A DNA stretch of 64,000 bases from Hofstenia miamia (GCA_004352715.1 SCFE01000018.1:1057924-1121923); one strand, 5' to 3'. Shown: positions 1-14,697, counted from the stretch's first letter. A program made the numbers and translations. Notes: generated from the letters alone by a model not told the origin.

Positions 1-439
1 TTCAATGTTGATTCCAATTCAATATCGACTTGCATAACGAATATTGCCACACTTTTTACATTTCCCAGTGAATGCTCACAGATCCAACTTGCAAAATGTT
101 ATAGAACTGAATTTACGATAAATATGAAAAGTAAGAATTCGTACTCCTGATTTATATTATCATATTTTTTAAAATCTATGTTTAGAGTATTAAATACTAA
201 GTATTTATGCAAATTATTAGTTGGTTGCCATTTTAGATATATATAAAAACTCAATTGGGCAAACCAGTTGATCTAGGTTTTTATATGCTAATCTTAAATT
301 TGAAAACCATTAACAAAAGAATTTTTTTAATTTCACGAAATTACTTTTAGAAAAATTATTCTAATTCAAAGCAAATGCTAATTACTACAACAAAATTTTA
401 GTTTAATATATTAGAGCTTCCTAGTACAATATTCAATAT

Positions 440-2150
440 TGTAAAACATGGATTCATTTAAATTCAAACTCTCTCTAACTACAAGCAGAAAAATAATGCC
501 AAATACAAGTCAGCAGAAACAGAAAATCACAACTCCTGAACAAGCCACTCAAACTGCGAAGTCACAATATGATTCCCTTCCAAGGGAGCAACTTATCAAA
601 TAATCATTTCCATTGAAAAGGAAGTCCAAAACATTAAAGAAAAATTGATCTCTTGCAAATTGAGAACTGTAAACACTTTGATCAAATCCACCAAAAGAAC
701 TGAAATCTCTTGAACAAAATCACCATCTTGAAACAAGGCAAATGAAAAATTTTAAAGAACATAAAGTGTCCAAAAGGAAAATCAATTCCTCTACACTGAC
801 TTTGAAGAAATAGAATAACAAAATAAATGTCCACATGATGAAATACAAATTACACATTATGAATGCTAAAACATCTTGGAACACTAATACCAATTTTCTC
901 AAACAGGATGAAGAATGTGAAAAAAAAGAACTTGTAACAATGAACTTAAATGAGAATACCATCCATGTGACAATTCGCAGAATCATCATACAAGCAATCA
1001 TAGACATTAGAGCCTCCATATTCATAATTGCAGACACCTGTACAAATCAATTTGGCATAAATAGAAATCATATAATTCAGGCATCTAATAAATGCTTAAA
1101 GTGACTAACTTGACACCAATTGCCTCATCAACAAATTCAAATTTATCACTGCCAATAATAAATACAATCTTGATACTCCAATAGTCAATACAAAAACCAT
1201 AGTTTACCTTATAAGTTGATATTGAGGAAGGACTTCATGGAAAACACTTCATGATAAAACACTAATGATTAACCCAGTAAACAAAGATACTACCACTCAT
1301 TTGCAAACCATTGATAATCAGAAACTCATTTTATATCCTGTTGAAACCATCAAAATTAAACCTTTTAGCTGGTGCTTCATTATGCTACAATTCAAATGAT
1401 GAGTACCCTTCAACATTGTTATAAATATTCAGCAAGGAATGAATTCTAAAAAGTAATAAAAGTAAAAGACTAATTACCTTAACACCAGAAAACATTAAAT
1501 CTTCACAGTTCTGATCATCACTGTTGTCCATACTAAAAATAACCTGATTCCTTCCCTCAAATTAATGGAAACTTATAGGGAACACCATTCCTACTGTTAA
1601 TACTAAACTCTTTCCACATTTAAAACCTAATGAAATTGAGCAATTATATGAAATATTTCAAAAGCATCAGCATAGGAAACACAATGGGAGAAGAACACTG
1701 TATTGATACCATTCATAATAAACCTATATGTGAACCAGTGTGATGAGTTCCTAAATAATCCAAGATCATCACAGATTCATTAAAGAACAGAATAATTCAA
1801 CCATCCAAAAGTCCATATGCTTCACTAACAGTCTTCATTAAGCAAAGCAACAAATATTGTCTCTGCATAGATTTTGCAAGCTTAATGATATCACAACAAA
1901 GAATGTGTATCTGATACCTCTTATTTACAAAATTTTTTTCACTACATGTCAGAACTCATAATTCACAGGCCTTGACATTGGCAAGGCATACTGGCAAACT
2001 TTGAAAAGACAACTCTCATCACTCCTAATGAATTGTTTGAAAGGCCTTAGATGGCCTTTGTGCCAAATGGACACATCCAAAGGTTGTGATAAAATACATA
2101 TGTACATTGCCTTTCCACAGGGTGTGCATACAAGACACATACAGTACCAA
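440..2150 (+). mobile_element. decayed Ty3/Gypsy-like LTR retrotransposon (gag/protease/RT remnants)
   Basis: A degraded polyprotein runs in broken frames. At about 963-1085 a segment reads AIIDIRASI, a decayed form of the retropepsin motif ALIDTGAS. At about 1680-1930 one frame holds the reverse-transcriptase N-terminal block: HCIDT, RIIQPSKSPYASLTVFIK, CLCIDFASLND and VYLIPLI, each matching the usual Gypsy order (PSxSPWASPVVLVKK, FCVDYRxLN, YPLPxI). FTGLDIGKAYWQ follows near 1965-2000. Stops and shifts interrupt every domain. I did not find paired LTRs, so the element ends are unknown. Confidence 0.7.
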
Positions 2151-5100
2151 AACTTGGATAATGATTAAAATTATTTATTAGTTCAAACACTGATGAAAAG
2201 AGTTCTAGCTCTACACTCCAGCAGTAACAGCAAAACTTGAGAGCAACTGTACAATCACAGACATTGAGTCAGACACACACACTGTACTAGGAGGTTAGAT
2301 GTTGGTGGAAACTACATTTCTAGTACAGGAGCAGTGACCCAATCACACACAATAGGCATATATGTTGGTGCATTGAACCCCCCTCCTCCCTGTGGTACAG
2401 TATGGAGAGTGTGGTTGGTTTGTGTGGTCACTCAACCTCACAGAGTTCCTACCTGTGGTTAGCATGGGTAGTCAATTCACAGAGAGGTCCATCATAGCCA
2501 CTGAACAAATTCCATCTGCTATACAGACTTTACAATAATCTATACCTGAAGAGTTGGTGTCATAACCACTGGTTCTACTTCAATCTAGAAAATGTCAGCA
2601 CTGACACTCCCCCCATCCTCTGCAACTAGCCAGACATCTGACTCTCAACAATGATCTAAAGAACATTATGAACAACAATGCTCTCAAGCATCAACTGTTA
2701 GCAATGAATCTCCCCACTCATACTTTATCACAACTCATACAGCACATTACATAATTGAATCTCACATATCACCTGAAATGAAAACAGCCATCAACAAGCA
2801 ACTAGATACACAACATCACAAAATAAGCTGTGCCAGAATGCCATTCCTAATAAATTCCAAGAAGTGGTTCACTATTAACTTTTTGATATTCAATCTTCAC
2901 TTTCTGTCAGAAGAAATGAATAGATCATATTTTCACAGTACAGTGCATACTTGTTTCAACACTGAGTTTCACCTTACCAATCCTCACCATCTGGTTATTT
3001 ACAAAGACAATTTAGTGTTACAACCTCATATTAACTTATCTCTGGAGAATATTCTAGTTATTTGTTTTCTAAAAACAGATGAACTTTCTGATTCTAAATT
3101 AATGGAGAAACTCTCTTTAGCCTACTGCTTAGCTAAAGCAAACAAGATTTGATTAGTTATAATTCTACAAGATTTCTCTTACAGTAGTGCTATTGGATTT
3201 GAGATTTACAAATTGGAATTTAGCCTTGATAAATTTTTTATCCTAAAGCCTCAAAACTTTAATGTTCTCAGTTTGCAAGTAGTCTGCTGAAACTCAACTG
3301 CAGCTCTTATTCATATGGACTTATTTCTACATTGCATGTGTCCTCAGCATTGGCTCATGGTTGATAAATGTTTAGCAATTGATATACTACTACTGATATC
3401 AAATGAAAAGACTCCAACCAGTATCACTAGCATTCCCATATCATGTGCATTCTGTCAATCTGTCAACATACTAAACAAAGTGAAAAGCATATTGTTTAAC
3501 ATCAAAACCAATTGGCCCAATTACAACAGTTGGCCAGTTGGCCTGCAATATTAATACATCTATATCAGAATCTTATCATCACTCAGCTGAATATCTACTA
3601 CTTAATGTCCAGCAGTCACTGGAAGCTCAAGATGAATTGGATTTTAGGCAGGCATTTTTTGAAGAAACACATGCACCAGATTGTAATGAAAAATCTGCTC
3701 TATGACTGATTTCAATCTATCTAACTGAAGATCCCACGTTAACTTCTCCCACATAATGAGAAATCAATTATGAAAGAGGAAATCACATGATATCACTGTC
3801 ATTCCAATCTCTTCCAAACCCAAGAAATTTGCTCTTGTACAGTATGTCCTTGTTGATGTTGTCAGCCAGAAAATGTATGAAGTGCACAACACTTTTTGAG
3901 AAGTACTATCTCACATAATTAATGGAGAATATCCATTATGAATGCTACTAATCACTCTAATTAGTAATATATTGGCAATCACCCCAAGAGACATTCACAT
4001 AGTTGCAGATACAGTTGCACAACATGTGATGTGAAGTTTTTGTCATTTCTGGATGAGAATGTGCTGCTGTCATTATTGCATCTGCAAAAAATGTATTAAA
4101 CATTCTACAGACTCTTTCTACAAGAAATCAAGGAAATGTCTCTTCATCATAAAAAATGAGGTCTTGCTAAATTATCACAATCAACATTATTCCAAATTCT
4201 CCTACAAAGAATTCTCTATGTGCATTAAATACAAAAAACTTGGCAGCCAAGAAATACCCATAAAAATTCTAGAATTAAAACAGCAGTCAACAATGCACCT
4301 ACAAAACCATGAAGACAACCTCACATTAACACAACAACAATTGTGTCATGTCAATACACATTTTCAAAAGCTATGAATTTGTTAGCACTAATGAAAATTC
4401 TGCTTAGAGAATCCTGGACAAAATTGGAATTAGCTGCAATGTTACAGCCTCACTCTCAAATGGCACTGGATGTAGAATGCACTACTTCTAATATCCATAT
4501 TTTGGAAGCAAATGTAGAAGGATTCCACCCTCATTTACACTCAGATTCCCTATAGAGGCAAATAGTTCACTGACAGGTGAACTATCCTGTTTCCATAGGG
4601 ATTGCCTAGCTGGGGCTCCCACCAACATGACAAACTACATTTGAAGAGTGTATTGGAACTGAAAACAACTATTGCATTATATCTCCACTAATACATGCAG
4701 CAGCTACACAACCAGCATGGCAATCTAAGCATAAGGATAAACAGATAGTGAATATACCTTTTATTACAAATGAACAATATGTTAACAATCTCAGTGACCT
4801 CATAAAAACATTAAACTCTGATCAGTGCAAGCAAAGTAAATCAAAACTCCTAAAAAAGGATAAGAAGTCTTGACTATTTGCTGATGGACATGTGCCACTA
4901 GAACACATTTATTGTAATGCAAACCAATAGCTGAACAACTCAATTATGTAAAAAGTACTATGTGAAAACTAACACACAAAATGCTAATTAGTTTTTTTTT
5001 CAGTATAGGAGACATCTTAATTCAAGAAACACTACAATACTAAAACATCTCAAAAAGTTTCAAAATAATTACAATGATGAGATCCAACATCTCCTCCAAT

Positions 5101-6676
5101 CTGGGCAGATGAAAGAGGAAATTGTCAACAACAACATTTTTTTTGACATGTAAAAAATCATTTGAACTTAATGTTTCTTTACATTCTATAACTTTGCAAA
5201 GAAAGTTAGTACCTAGTTAGAAGCACTCTATTATGCCACACAGTTCATGGAGCATGATGGCTGGCTTTCCTGGAATGATCCCTGAGCTATCAGCTTAGTG
5301 CAACCAGCTCAAGCATTAATTGAACTAGATATTGTGGAGTTTGTGTACTGAAAGGGACCATTTTAGGTTTGTAAAATGTGCATTTTCAATTTTTAATATT
5401 GCTGATAATTTTACACAGTAATTTCTGACCATCACAGACTACCTGTTTATATTTACTCAGATTAGCAATGCTGAGTTGTTGTTTATAATTACTGGTTTTG
5501 TTAATATTTAAATGTAGACAAATATTCATTTTGGTTGCTAGAAAGTAAATTGGGACTATGTTTTATGTTTAACTTTACTTTAATTAAATTATGCTTTTCA
5601 AAACTGTCTCATATTATTTAAAGAGTACTTAGAAGTGGTATCCTTTAAATTAGGACTAGGTGTACAAATAAGGGTTTTGTTGCTTTGCATTTTATTTGCT
5701 ATTAAAATTGTTATTATTGCTACCACCTAAATTGATTGAGTTGAGGAATTCACTGAGCTTAGATTTTTACTTAGCATGTAGGTTTCATTAGACTGCACCC
5801 AAGAATATTAGGGCTTCTCTTTCTTACTTTCTCTTATGTAGGGGTTTAGTCTTAAATGACTCTTTCACAAGGTTTCTGTTTCAGGTTGGCTGAGTGTGGC
5901 CACTCTTCCCTTTGTAGATCTCCTATCACTCTTTACTTTTATTAAGAATGAGTGTTATGATAGGAAGGGTTAATTATTTACTGTTGCATTGGCAAATCCA
6001 TGCACAATACAAATCCTTCATTAAATAGAGAATTAGGACTGTTGCTAATTTCCAAGCTGATGCCACAATGGAGAAATCCAATTTTTTTATACTATCAACC
6101 AAGTTGATTTTATATTTGTACCCACTGTATAGCTCTCCAATAATCATTGAATGTACTCAAGTTAGTCAGCTCTTAGAATGATATATTTATGTGATAAAAA
6201 TTCATTTTATATTGAGTAGTATTCCCCTTCCAGACACATAATTGGTAGATTTGACATCTTCTTATGATTCATGTGTATAGAAGATGTGACTTCAAATCTT
6301 ACTGAATCAAAATGGCAATAATTATATTGTACAATAATTCAATCCACAAATTGTTATATGGCATTAATATGCATCTAGGATCAATATTGCCTTCAAAAGT
6401 ACAAGAATTACCATTCTCTGATGCTAGTGTACACCTTAATGAATTGTATCTTGAAAATTGAAATGCAATATTGATGATATTCATTAATAATTTCGTATTT
6501 AGTAGAAAATTATAGGCATTTAATTTCCAAACAGTTGTCAATTAAAACAAAAACATATAAAGTTGAAATTGACAAAACTACAAAGGCAGATTTATTTGTC
6601 ATAAGGAATAATGGACAAGCCTAAGAATATCATTGTGGTTATAATGTAGAATTGGTGGCTGGAAAAAACTTAACTN
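2151..6676. other. no recognisable gene; AT-rich, possibly further retrotransposon debris
   Basis: Short open stretches occur on the plus strand (for example 2778-3152 and 4053-4376). They show no domain, splice logic or conserved motif I recognise. Their unbroken position after the Gypsy-like remnant and their lower TA-repeat content suggest they could be the decayed downstream half of that element, but I see no integrase or RNase H motif to prove it. Confidence 0.4.
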
Positions 6677-8316
6677 AAACTAATATCGAAAATGATCGAC
6701 AACGTAATGGTGACGTCATAATACAATGAATGTAAATTAAAAGATATAAAAGGCACTAAATCCCCGAGCGACTCTACAATAAAATATGCTTATCAAATTT
6801 GCAAAAATATGTTGGAAGTCTAGGATGCAATTAAGAAATGAATTACTAAGTCAGAGTTTAAAAGCTGTTAATACTAAAACATGACTGTTCAATTCTATTT
6901 TCAATTTTGGGTTATAATTAATTCTCAACATTGGAAATTTTAAATTTTAGACCAGAACAGGATTTTAGTTTAACACAAAAGAAGAACTAATTTCAATTGT
7001 TTTTAATTTTGCATATTTTGACTGTTTTTGTTACAACTTAATTAAATAGTATGTAGTAATACATTAACATAAAGCATACCTTTTAATGTTGAAATATGGA
7101 TATTTATAGAATGTATCCTGATTACTGTATCAAATTACTATAGGGCTGATAAAAGTCAATTTATAAGGCTAAATAAAGCTGTACCACAAAGTGACTTAAT
7201 TCTTAAGGACTGTTTAAGATGTTAAGCATATCATTATATTTTGTGAGCTGATTCTATTATAAAAATATTATTGCCATTGGTGTAAACAAACAGGTCTTAC
7301 ATATTGAATAACTTTTGCTGGATTATAAAATTTTTACTAAGCATTTCATTTAATTAATTAGAAACTGCAGTTATGCTCTATAATTTGATAGTAAACAATG
7401 CAGATATTATAGCTTCATTTTCATAAAACAAAATGATTTGAGGTAAAAGAGTTTGACCTATACTTCAAATAATGGGAAGGTTGCTGGATAATAATGATTT
7501 TCCTAATTTCTATTGGTTTAGCAATTTCTATTCTTATCACTCAAGCTCAAACTTGACTCAAAACCCAGCTCTTTCATGATTAGTAAGATCAGGGTTTTCA
7601 AGTTCTTGGAGTGCTAGGAAATCAAACATGAATAACCACTCAAAACCTCATCAGAAATTCCTAAATAACTATTTTTTAGCTTAGAAAACTAGGAATTATT
7701 GTAAAATGCATGTTTTTAGTCTAAAAATCTCAGAATTATATAAAACTTGATGAAACTCGAAATTTTCATTACAAAATATTGAACTTGAAATCTAAGAACT
7801 TGAACATTGACTGAGACTTAGACTCAATTTGAAACCCTTTTTTAAGATGAGCATTATTGGAAAATGGGTTTACAGAGATTTGTAAAATAGTAATTATTTA
7901 AGATCAGTATAAAGTTAACATATCACTTCCTGCCTACATTTAAAATTTTAAAATTTGTTCACAAATTCACAATTAATCAATAACTTAAGCTCCAAAGACT
8001 ATTTAAATAATATGTTATTATTTTCCATATTGATAGTGCTTTTTGGTTTGTGCTATTGGCTAAGAGACATTTTACAGTGTTTCCTATAGCTACATATTTT
8101 CTAACTGCTGTAAGATAATTTCTGACAGCTGTAAGGTAATGCTTTGACAAATTTAAGTACTTGGTACTTTTTACCAACATAAGGAATCTTAAACCGACAT
8201 GCAGAATCTTGAGATTGACATAGCAAATATTTTTTTTACAAAATGTACGAAAACTAAACTTGAACGACCTAAGAAGATCATTAATATTACTTGGGTCAGT
8301 CAAAATTTTATCATAT
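6677..8316. repeat. direct repeat, copy 1 (1,640 bp), bounded by single Ns
   Basis: This block matches 8465-10104 at a constant offset of 1,788 bp over its whole length; I saw no mismatch in the stretches I compared. A lone N sits immediately on each side (6676 and 8317). It contains no gene I can recognise. Both copies carry the same spurious minus-strand open stretch. Confidence 0.92.
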
Positions 8317-8464
8317 NTTATATACAAAAGATTCAGTATTACCTGCCTTTGTTTACAATACTTCAGATAGCAACGTAGTTTAACATGATCAATTATAATT
8401 CCCTCGTAAAATTCAATTTGAGCAAATAAAAGCACCAGCGAGGGGACATCAAATTAATAGCAAC

Positions 8465-10104
8465 AAACTAATATCGAAAATGATCGACAACGTAATGGTG
8501 ACGTCATAATACAATGAATGTAAATTAAAAGATATAAAAGGCACTAAATCCCCGAGCGACTCTACAATAAAATATGCTTATCAAATTTGCAAAAATATGT
8601 TGGAAGTCTAGGATGCAATTAAGAAATGAATTACTAAGTCAGAGTTTAAAAGCTGTTAATACTAAAACATGACTGTTCAATTCTATTTTCAATTTTGGGT
8701 TATAATTAATTCTCAACATTGGAAATTTTAAATTTTAGACCAGAACAGGATTTTAGTTTAACACAAAAGAAGAACTAATTTCAATTGTTTTTAATTTTGC
8801 ATATTTTGACTGTTTTTGTTACAACTTAATTAAATAGTATGTAGTAATACATTAACATAAAGCATACCTTTTAATGTTGAAATATGGATATTTATAGAAT
8901 GTATCCTGATTACTGTATCAAATTACTATAGGGCTGATAAAAGTCAATTTATAAGGCTAAATAAAGCTGTACCACAAAGTGACTTAATTCTTAAGGACTG
9001 TTTAAGATGTTAAGCATATCATTATATTTTGTGAGCTGATTCTATTATAAAAATATTATTGCCATTGGTGTAAACAAACAGGTCTTACATATTGAATAAC
9101 TTTTGCTGGATTATAAAATTTTTACTAAGCATTTCATTTAATTAATTAGAAACTGCAGTTATGCTCTATAATTTGATAGTAAACAATGCAGATATTATAG
9201 CTTCATTTTCATAAAACAAAATGATTTGAGGTAAAAGAGTTTGACCTATACTTCAAATAATGGGAAGGTTGCTGGATAATAATGATTTTCCTAATTTCTA
9301 TTGGTTTAGCAATTTCTATTCTTATCACTCAAGCTCAAACTTGACTCAAAACCCAGCTCTTTCATGATTAGTAAGATCAGGGTTTTCAAGTTCTTGGAGT
9401 GCTAGGAAATCAAACATGAATAACCACTCAAAACCTCATCAGAAATTCCTAAATAACTATTTTTTAGCTTAGAAAACTAGGAATTATTGTAAAATGCATG
9501 TTTTTAGTCTAAAAATCTCAGAATTATATAAAACTTGATGAAACTCGAAATTTTCATTACAAAATATTGAACTTGAAATCTAAGAACTTGAACATTGACT
9601 GAGACTTAGACTCAATTTGAAACCCTTTTTTAAGATGAGCATTATTGGAAAATGGGTTTACAGAGATTTGTAAAATAGTAATTATTTAAGATCAGTATAA
9701 AGTTAACATATCACTTCCTGCCTACATTTAAAATTTTAAAATTTGTTCACAAATTCACAATTAATCAATAACTTAAGCTCCAAAGACTATTTAAATAATA
9801 TGTTATTATTTTCCATATTGATAGTGCTTTTTGGTTTGTGCTATTGGCTAAGAGACATTTTACAGTGTTTCCTATAGCTACATATTTTCTAACTGCTGTA
9901 AGATAATTTCTGACAGCTGTAAGGTAATGCTTTGACAAATTTAAGTACTTGGTACTTTTTACCAACATAAGGAATCTTAAACCGACATGCAGAATCTTGA
10001 GATTGACATAGCAAATATTTTTTTTACAAAATGTACGAAAACTAAACTTGAACGACCTAAGAAGATCATTAATATTACTTGGGTCAGTCAAAATTTTATC
10101 ATAT
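8465..10104. repeat. direct repeat, copy 2 (1,640 bp)
   Basis: Second copy of the 6677-8316 block, separated from it by 147 bp of unique sequence. It is joined without Ns to the following unique sequence, so this is the copy whose context looks continuous. Confidence 0.92.
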
Positions 10105-11275
10105 GTACATTAAAATATTTATTTGAATATTTTTATGAAATCAAGTACAATAATTTATCACTTAGCCTAGACCACAATAAATAAACAACTGCATTTTCAA
10201 GCTGACACTAAATTTTAATGTCATTTTTGATGAATTTGATATTTATGTTTTATGCTTGCTTAATTTTTATACATTTCGTCAAAAAGGTTTGCTTTGTCGA
10301 TTTCAAGGTTCTATAAGTCGTTTATAAGGTTTTTTGTGTCGGTAATAAGAACCAACCAATCAGTGTTCTCCTCTATCTGTCATAGTTACCGTCCGCTTGC
10401 TAATGGCCCTGTAATTTTTTTAAAACAAATACGAACTCAATCGAATTTGAAAAAGTATTAAATGGTTTACACATTTTGCGTTCCCATTCTTTGAATTATT
10501 GCTTTACACTCTAGGATGTAGATATAGTGCGAGTGAATTTTTCTTTTTCCGAGATGATTTTATGGTTTATTTACGACATCAGTATAGAATTATTTAATTC
10601 TAAGCAGTAAATCGCAATACGTTCGAACCAGCATAAATACAATATAATAAAATCGAATTTAATATAAGTGAAATTAAAATAATTGAAGTTCCTAATTTTT
10701 CGACAATGAAGACAGTATCCTATACCTACTTAGTCAATATTATACGTTTAAAATTGTATATATATGTCAACACTTACAATATATTAAATATAGGTTATCA
10801 ACACAAAGAAACATGTGTAAGAACAATGTATGACTTTGTATTAATATCTCTTATGATCTTGCTACATTTGATATTTCTGGGTAATATTACCTAACCTTTT
10901 ACCATATAGTTGACATAATCAATGCAATGTATCAACATGATGAAATGAAATGCATATCAATTGTTGGCTGTAGGTTATTGTTCAGTAATGATTTTATAAT
11001 GTCATTTCTACTGGCATTGTTTTATTTTTATTTATTTATCCACATTTTTCAATTCTGTAATATTTCAAATTGTAGATTGTTTTCAAATTGAATGCAATGA
11101 TTGAAGTATATGAATATTCAATTAATATTTTTATAATTGAAGTAATTACTTTGAATTGTTATTATTTATAGAAGTTTAGTGCCGTAGCATCCCGAAATGT
11201 GTCTTCTACAACTCCCATTTAATACGAAGTTTAATGGGAAGTTTGTACGATACCTTCCTTAGGAAATCTCTTTCT
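10105..11275. other. intergenic; no gene seen
   Basis: A slightly less AT-rich patch at 10,300-10,400 contains AACCAATCAG, a CCAAT-box-like string that could belong to a promoter, but no coding exon follows that I can support. The rest is AT-rich sequence. Confidence 0.4.
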
Positions 11276-12570
11276 CTTTTAATAATAATAGTAATAATAA
11301 TAATGAAAGAATTTATTGCGTTAGCGGAACAACGCAAAAAGGACAAACGGCTGGTAATACTACAAAATAAGGCAACAACTATGAACGACATACTGAACAA
11401 TGACACTTCAAATTCCAGCTACACTGGAGATCAAAATTGTAGGTGTCTAAAGAGTGCTGAAGTAAGAAGTTAAAAGAGATGATCTGAAACGCGACAGTGA
11501 CGATGATATGTCGACATCCGATTTCATCAGAATGAAGTTCACGGCTTTGGCAGTCCTATAGGCGAAGAAATTGTCGGTTTTGAATTTTCTTGATTTCTTA
11601 ATAGCTATGAACTTCTGGCGCCCTCATGTTCGAGACATTTTTACACAAAAGGAGGCAGAGAACGGTAACTCAGTTTTTTTTGTGGAACATTTTGTAAAAT
11701 AATTGAACGTCGTTAAAAATAAGTTGGTAAGAGATAGACAAGGAGTTTGTGAGGCGAACCTGCTGTTTGTAGGATTTTGCACCGGTAACCCAGGATAAAC
11801 ATTTCCTGTTGAATCTTTCATGTTTTCTCCAATAGGGGTAGAGAGATACCAACACGGACGCGCATAGAATAAAAGATGTATTAATAATGGAGAGTTTCAA
11901 GGCAGACATCAACTTGATGGGCACATTGCGCTTGATGAAAAACAACGCATGCATACAGGCAGACATTTTCGAGGTTAGGTGTGCATCCCAGTTCAGTTGG
12001 TTAGATACAATAATTCCTAGATCTTTGACAATGGAAATCGCCAGTATCATGTTCGACATGCAGATTTCAGCGGAAAACGAGTTGCACACACTTAGTTTTA
12101 TTTAATTGCAATCCGTTCAACTCGGTCCATCGGCAAAAGCGGCTGATATCAGAGGTCAAGGCGGAAGGAGTCGAGGAACACAAAAGCTTAGAGTCGTCAG
12201 CAAACAGAAAACTTTCACAATCGATAATTCAGTTAGGCAAGTCATCAGTAAACAGTATAAACAGCTGCAGAAAACTGCCTTGAGGAACGCCGCTAGTAAC
12301 ATTGACGGACATGTTGTTCACGATTTGTCAAGTATTAGGCAAACAGGTCAATAAAATCTTGGTCAAAGCCGAATTTAACGAGCTTGATCAGGAGGTAGTC
12401 ATGACGGACTTTGTCGAATGATTTCGCAAAGTTAAAGTAAACGAAAGCACACTGGGAACTTATGTCAAGGTAGGAATATATCTTGTCCAAGTACAGAATA
12501 AGCTGTGTGACAGTTGAGCGTTTCCTTCTGAAGCCATGACTCGCTTTGAGTTATTATTTTAGTTTGATGA
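11276..12570 (-). mobile_element. decayed CR1/Jockey-like LINE, reverse transcriptase C-terminal half
   Basis: Read on the minus strand from 12570: HGFRRKRSTVTQLILYLD is the LINE motif HGFRxGRSTxxQL, AKSFDKVRHDYLL matches SKAFDxVxHxLLLxKL, then a decayed GVPQG block and FADDSKLL, the catalytic Y/FxDD box. Frame 12089-11670 continues with LGIIVSNQLNWDAHL (normal LGVxxDxxLxWxxH) and the downstream thumb region. Several frameshifts separate the blocks. A run of TTA repeats at 11280-11303 is the likely 3' tail. The element is 5' truncated, typical of LINE insertions. Confidence 0.8.
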
Positions 12571-14433
12571 TTATCCCACTACATATCTTAGATTGTAAGT
12601 AAATATATAAAATATCTTAAGGAAGTTGTGTCTACACTGTTAAGACAAATCGTAATGCTGCAAAGACAGACTGTTTCAAATTGCACAATTGTAGATTCTT
12701 GTATACATTTAGTGATATTTCTATTAGTGACAGTATTTTTGATAAGTACAGTATGATACACATGCTTAAACTATGTGCGAATTTTGAAATTCACAAAAAT
12801 TTAAACGCTTATAACTCACGAAATAGCAAAGCTATACCAGATCAGAAAGCACCAAAAGAGAGAGAATGTCTCCCTTTTCATGTTTGTATTTAACCGCCTA
12901 CAGTTCCGCGACCTCGGACGTTTTGTAGATAGCACTCCACAATGGGTTTAGGTGATCTATCATTAAAAGAAAGTTAAATTTAGTTGTTTCTCACATAGGT
13001 TTCTGCTTTCTTGATTACCTAAACATTAGGAATATCGAAAATTTTTAAGTACCGCAGCCACTGCAATGCATTCAGTAGAAGTTTTAACATTTCGTTTGAG
13101 CACTTCACAGATGGTTGTGTAATATCTCGAAATTTCCGAATTTCATAATAGGAAGCATTTGGAAAAGTCAGTTATGGATGTAACTTGTCTTGCGACATGT
13201 AAGAAGCATTCGGAAGAATTAGTTTGATCGATCAATAACAATTTCTAATTGGAGATTGACTATGTGGTCTGATTATTCGTCGCAATCTTTGTGCTGTTAT
13301 GTATTTACTATTTCACACATGTTATTTAGTTCTAGATTTTATTCTGCTTCCTTCTCGACATTTTTTCATTGAAACAGTGATATGTTTTCCCTGCTTAAAT
13401 TCGCGATTACAAATACTTAATTCCTCGCTAATCCTACAAAACGCTCGCATTGTCTACTATCGGTATTTACTATGACACTAAGGGTTTTCTTCTTTCATGA
13501 TTCATTTATGCAATTAGTTGTGTAGTCTATCCACTATTCTTTAAATGGAAGTATTTCTATGCTTTTCCAATCCAAACTTCAAGTCTTATATTGGACATGA
13601 CTAATAAAATTAATGCGCTTCTAACATTTGATTGTTTCTTACCACTAACAACACCATTAATTTGCTAAAACTACATTGTCAATTCTTTATTATAAACCGA
13701 AATAAATTTCTCAAAAATAACACTAAAATATCTCATGATGCTATAAACAATGTCATAGCTAGAAAATAAATTTGGTTTGAAAGATGTAATTCATGGTGGG
13801 AGTGGATATACCTAAGGAATTTTTCGGTTTTTAAGTAGGCAAGGCAAAAATAAATTTAGGTGGCCATTTGCTTACCCGCGTGCACCATTGTTACGCCCTG
13901 GTTGTAAATTACTAAGAGTATCATTAATTGTGTCACTTTTAACTTTATCTTTGTATACATAAGAACAACTATAAAAATATATGTACTCCATGATTTCTTT
14001 ATACCATATGCAACTAAACTGTTTAGTAAGGTTTATTTAAAAGTGCTTTAAGTTTTTCAAAAGTATCTCCTTGGTGCTTTTTAGTTGATGAAAACAAATT
14101 GTGGTTTGAATTTCTTTTTCAGAACCCTTTAAATAACCTACTGCACAGTTGGCAAACAACTTACATACGATTCTGATAACATATGCAATGTTATCGTCTA
14201 AATATATTATGGAAGGTTGTTAATTTAGAATGTTAATAAATTTACACTTCTTCTTTTCAAGTGTTTTTTTTCACTTTCTTTTTTCGCTTATATAAATCGG
14301 AATTTTTTAGTGTGGTATTGGTATAATTTGTAAGCTTAAAATAATCTAAGAAATAAGATATTTTTATAGGACAATCTCTATTGATAAGTAAATTCCTTAA
14401 ATTAATTTCATTTTTGTGTTTAGTTTTAGTTCT
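12571..14433. other. intergenic region upstream of WDR93; no gene seen
   Basis: No coding segment I can support. The WDR93 promoter and a 5' untranslated exon should lie here because an acceptor immediately precedes the first coding ATG, but no TATA box or initiator stood out against the AT-rich background. Confidence 0.4.
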
Positions 14434-14697
14434 ATGCCTATATACATTCCAAAACAAGAAGGTGAACCATCACTGCAAACACCGTCAATTTCTGAGTTTC
14501 AGTTGCATGACCAAGACTTTATACAGGATCCTGATATACTCTATGATGTCTTACCACAACCTTATCGAATGATCGACAAGATTCTTTGGACGATATTTGA
14601 GCTCGCTTGGGATAAAATTGAAGCAATTCAAATTGAACGCGATGAAGACATGAAAAAGAAGGCAATTCCAAAGTATGAGAATCCACTTGACATACAA
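14434..14697 (+). CDS. WDR93: WDR93 exon 1 (first coding exon)
   Basis: Residues 1-88. It carries LPQPYRM at residues 40-46, the N-terminal signature I associate with WDR93, followed by an amphipathic helix and an acidic/basic stretch. The donor is CAA|GTAAGT, phase 0. Two acceptor-like TAGs lie just before the ATG (ending 14423 and 14429), which points to an upstream 5' UTR exon that I could not place. Confidence 0.85.

Noticed and set aside
8465-10104. Minus-strand ORF of 108 codons inside the duplicated block as a conserved gene
   Set aside because: Its apparent conservation reflects only the identity of the two DNA blocks; the protein is low-complexity and motif-free.
10300-10400. CCAAT-containing patch as a promoter
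   Set aside because: No first exon or transcript-like structure follows, so a promoter call is not supported.
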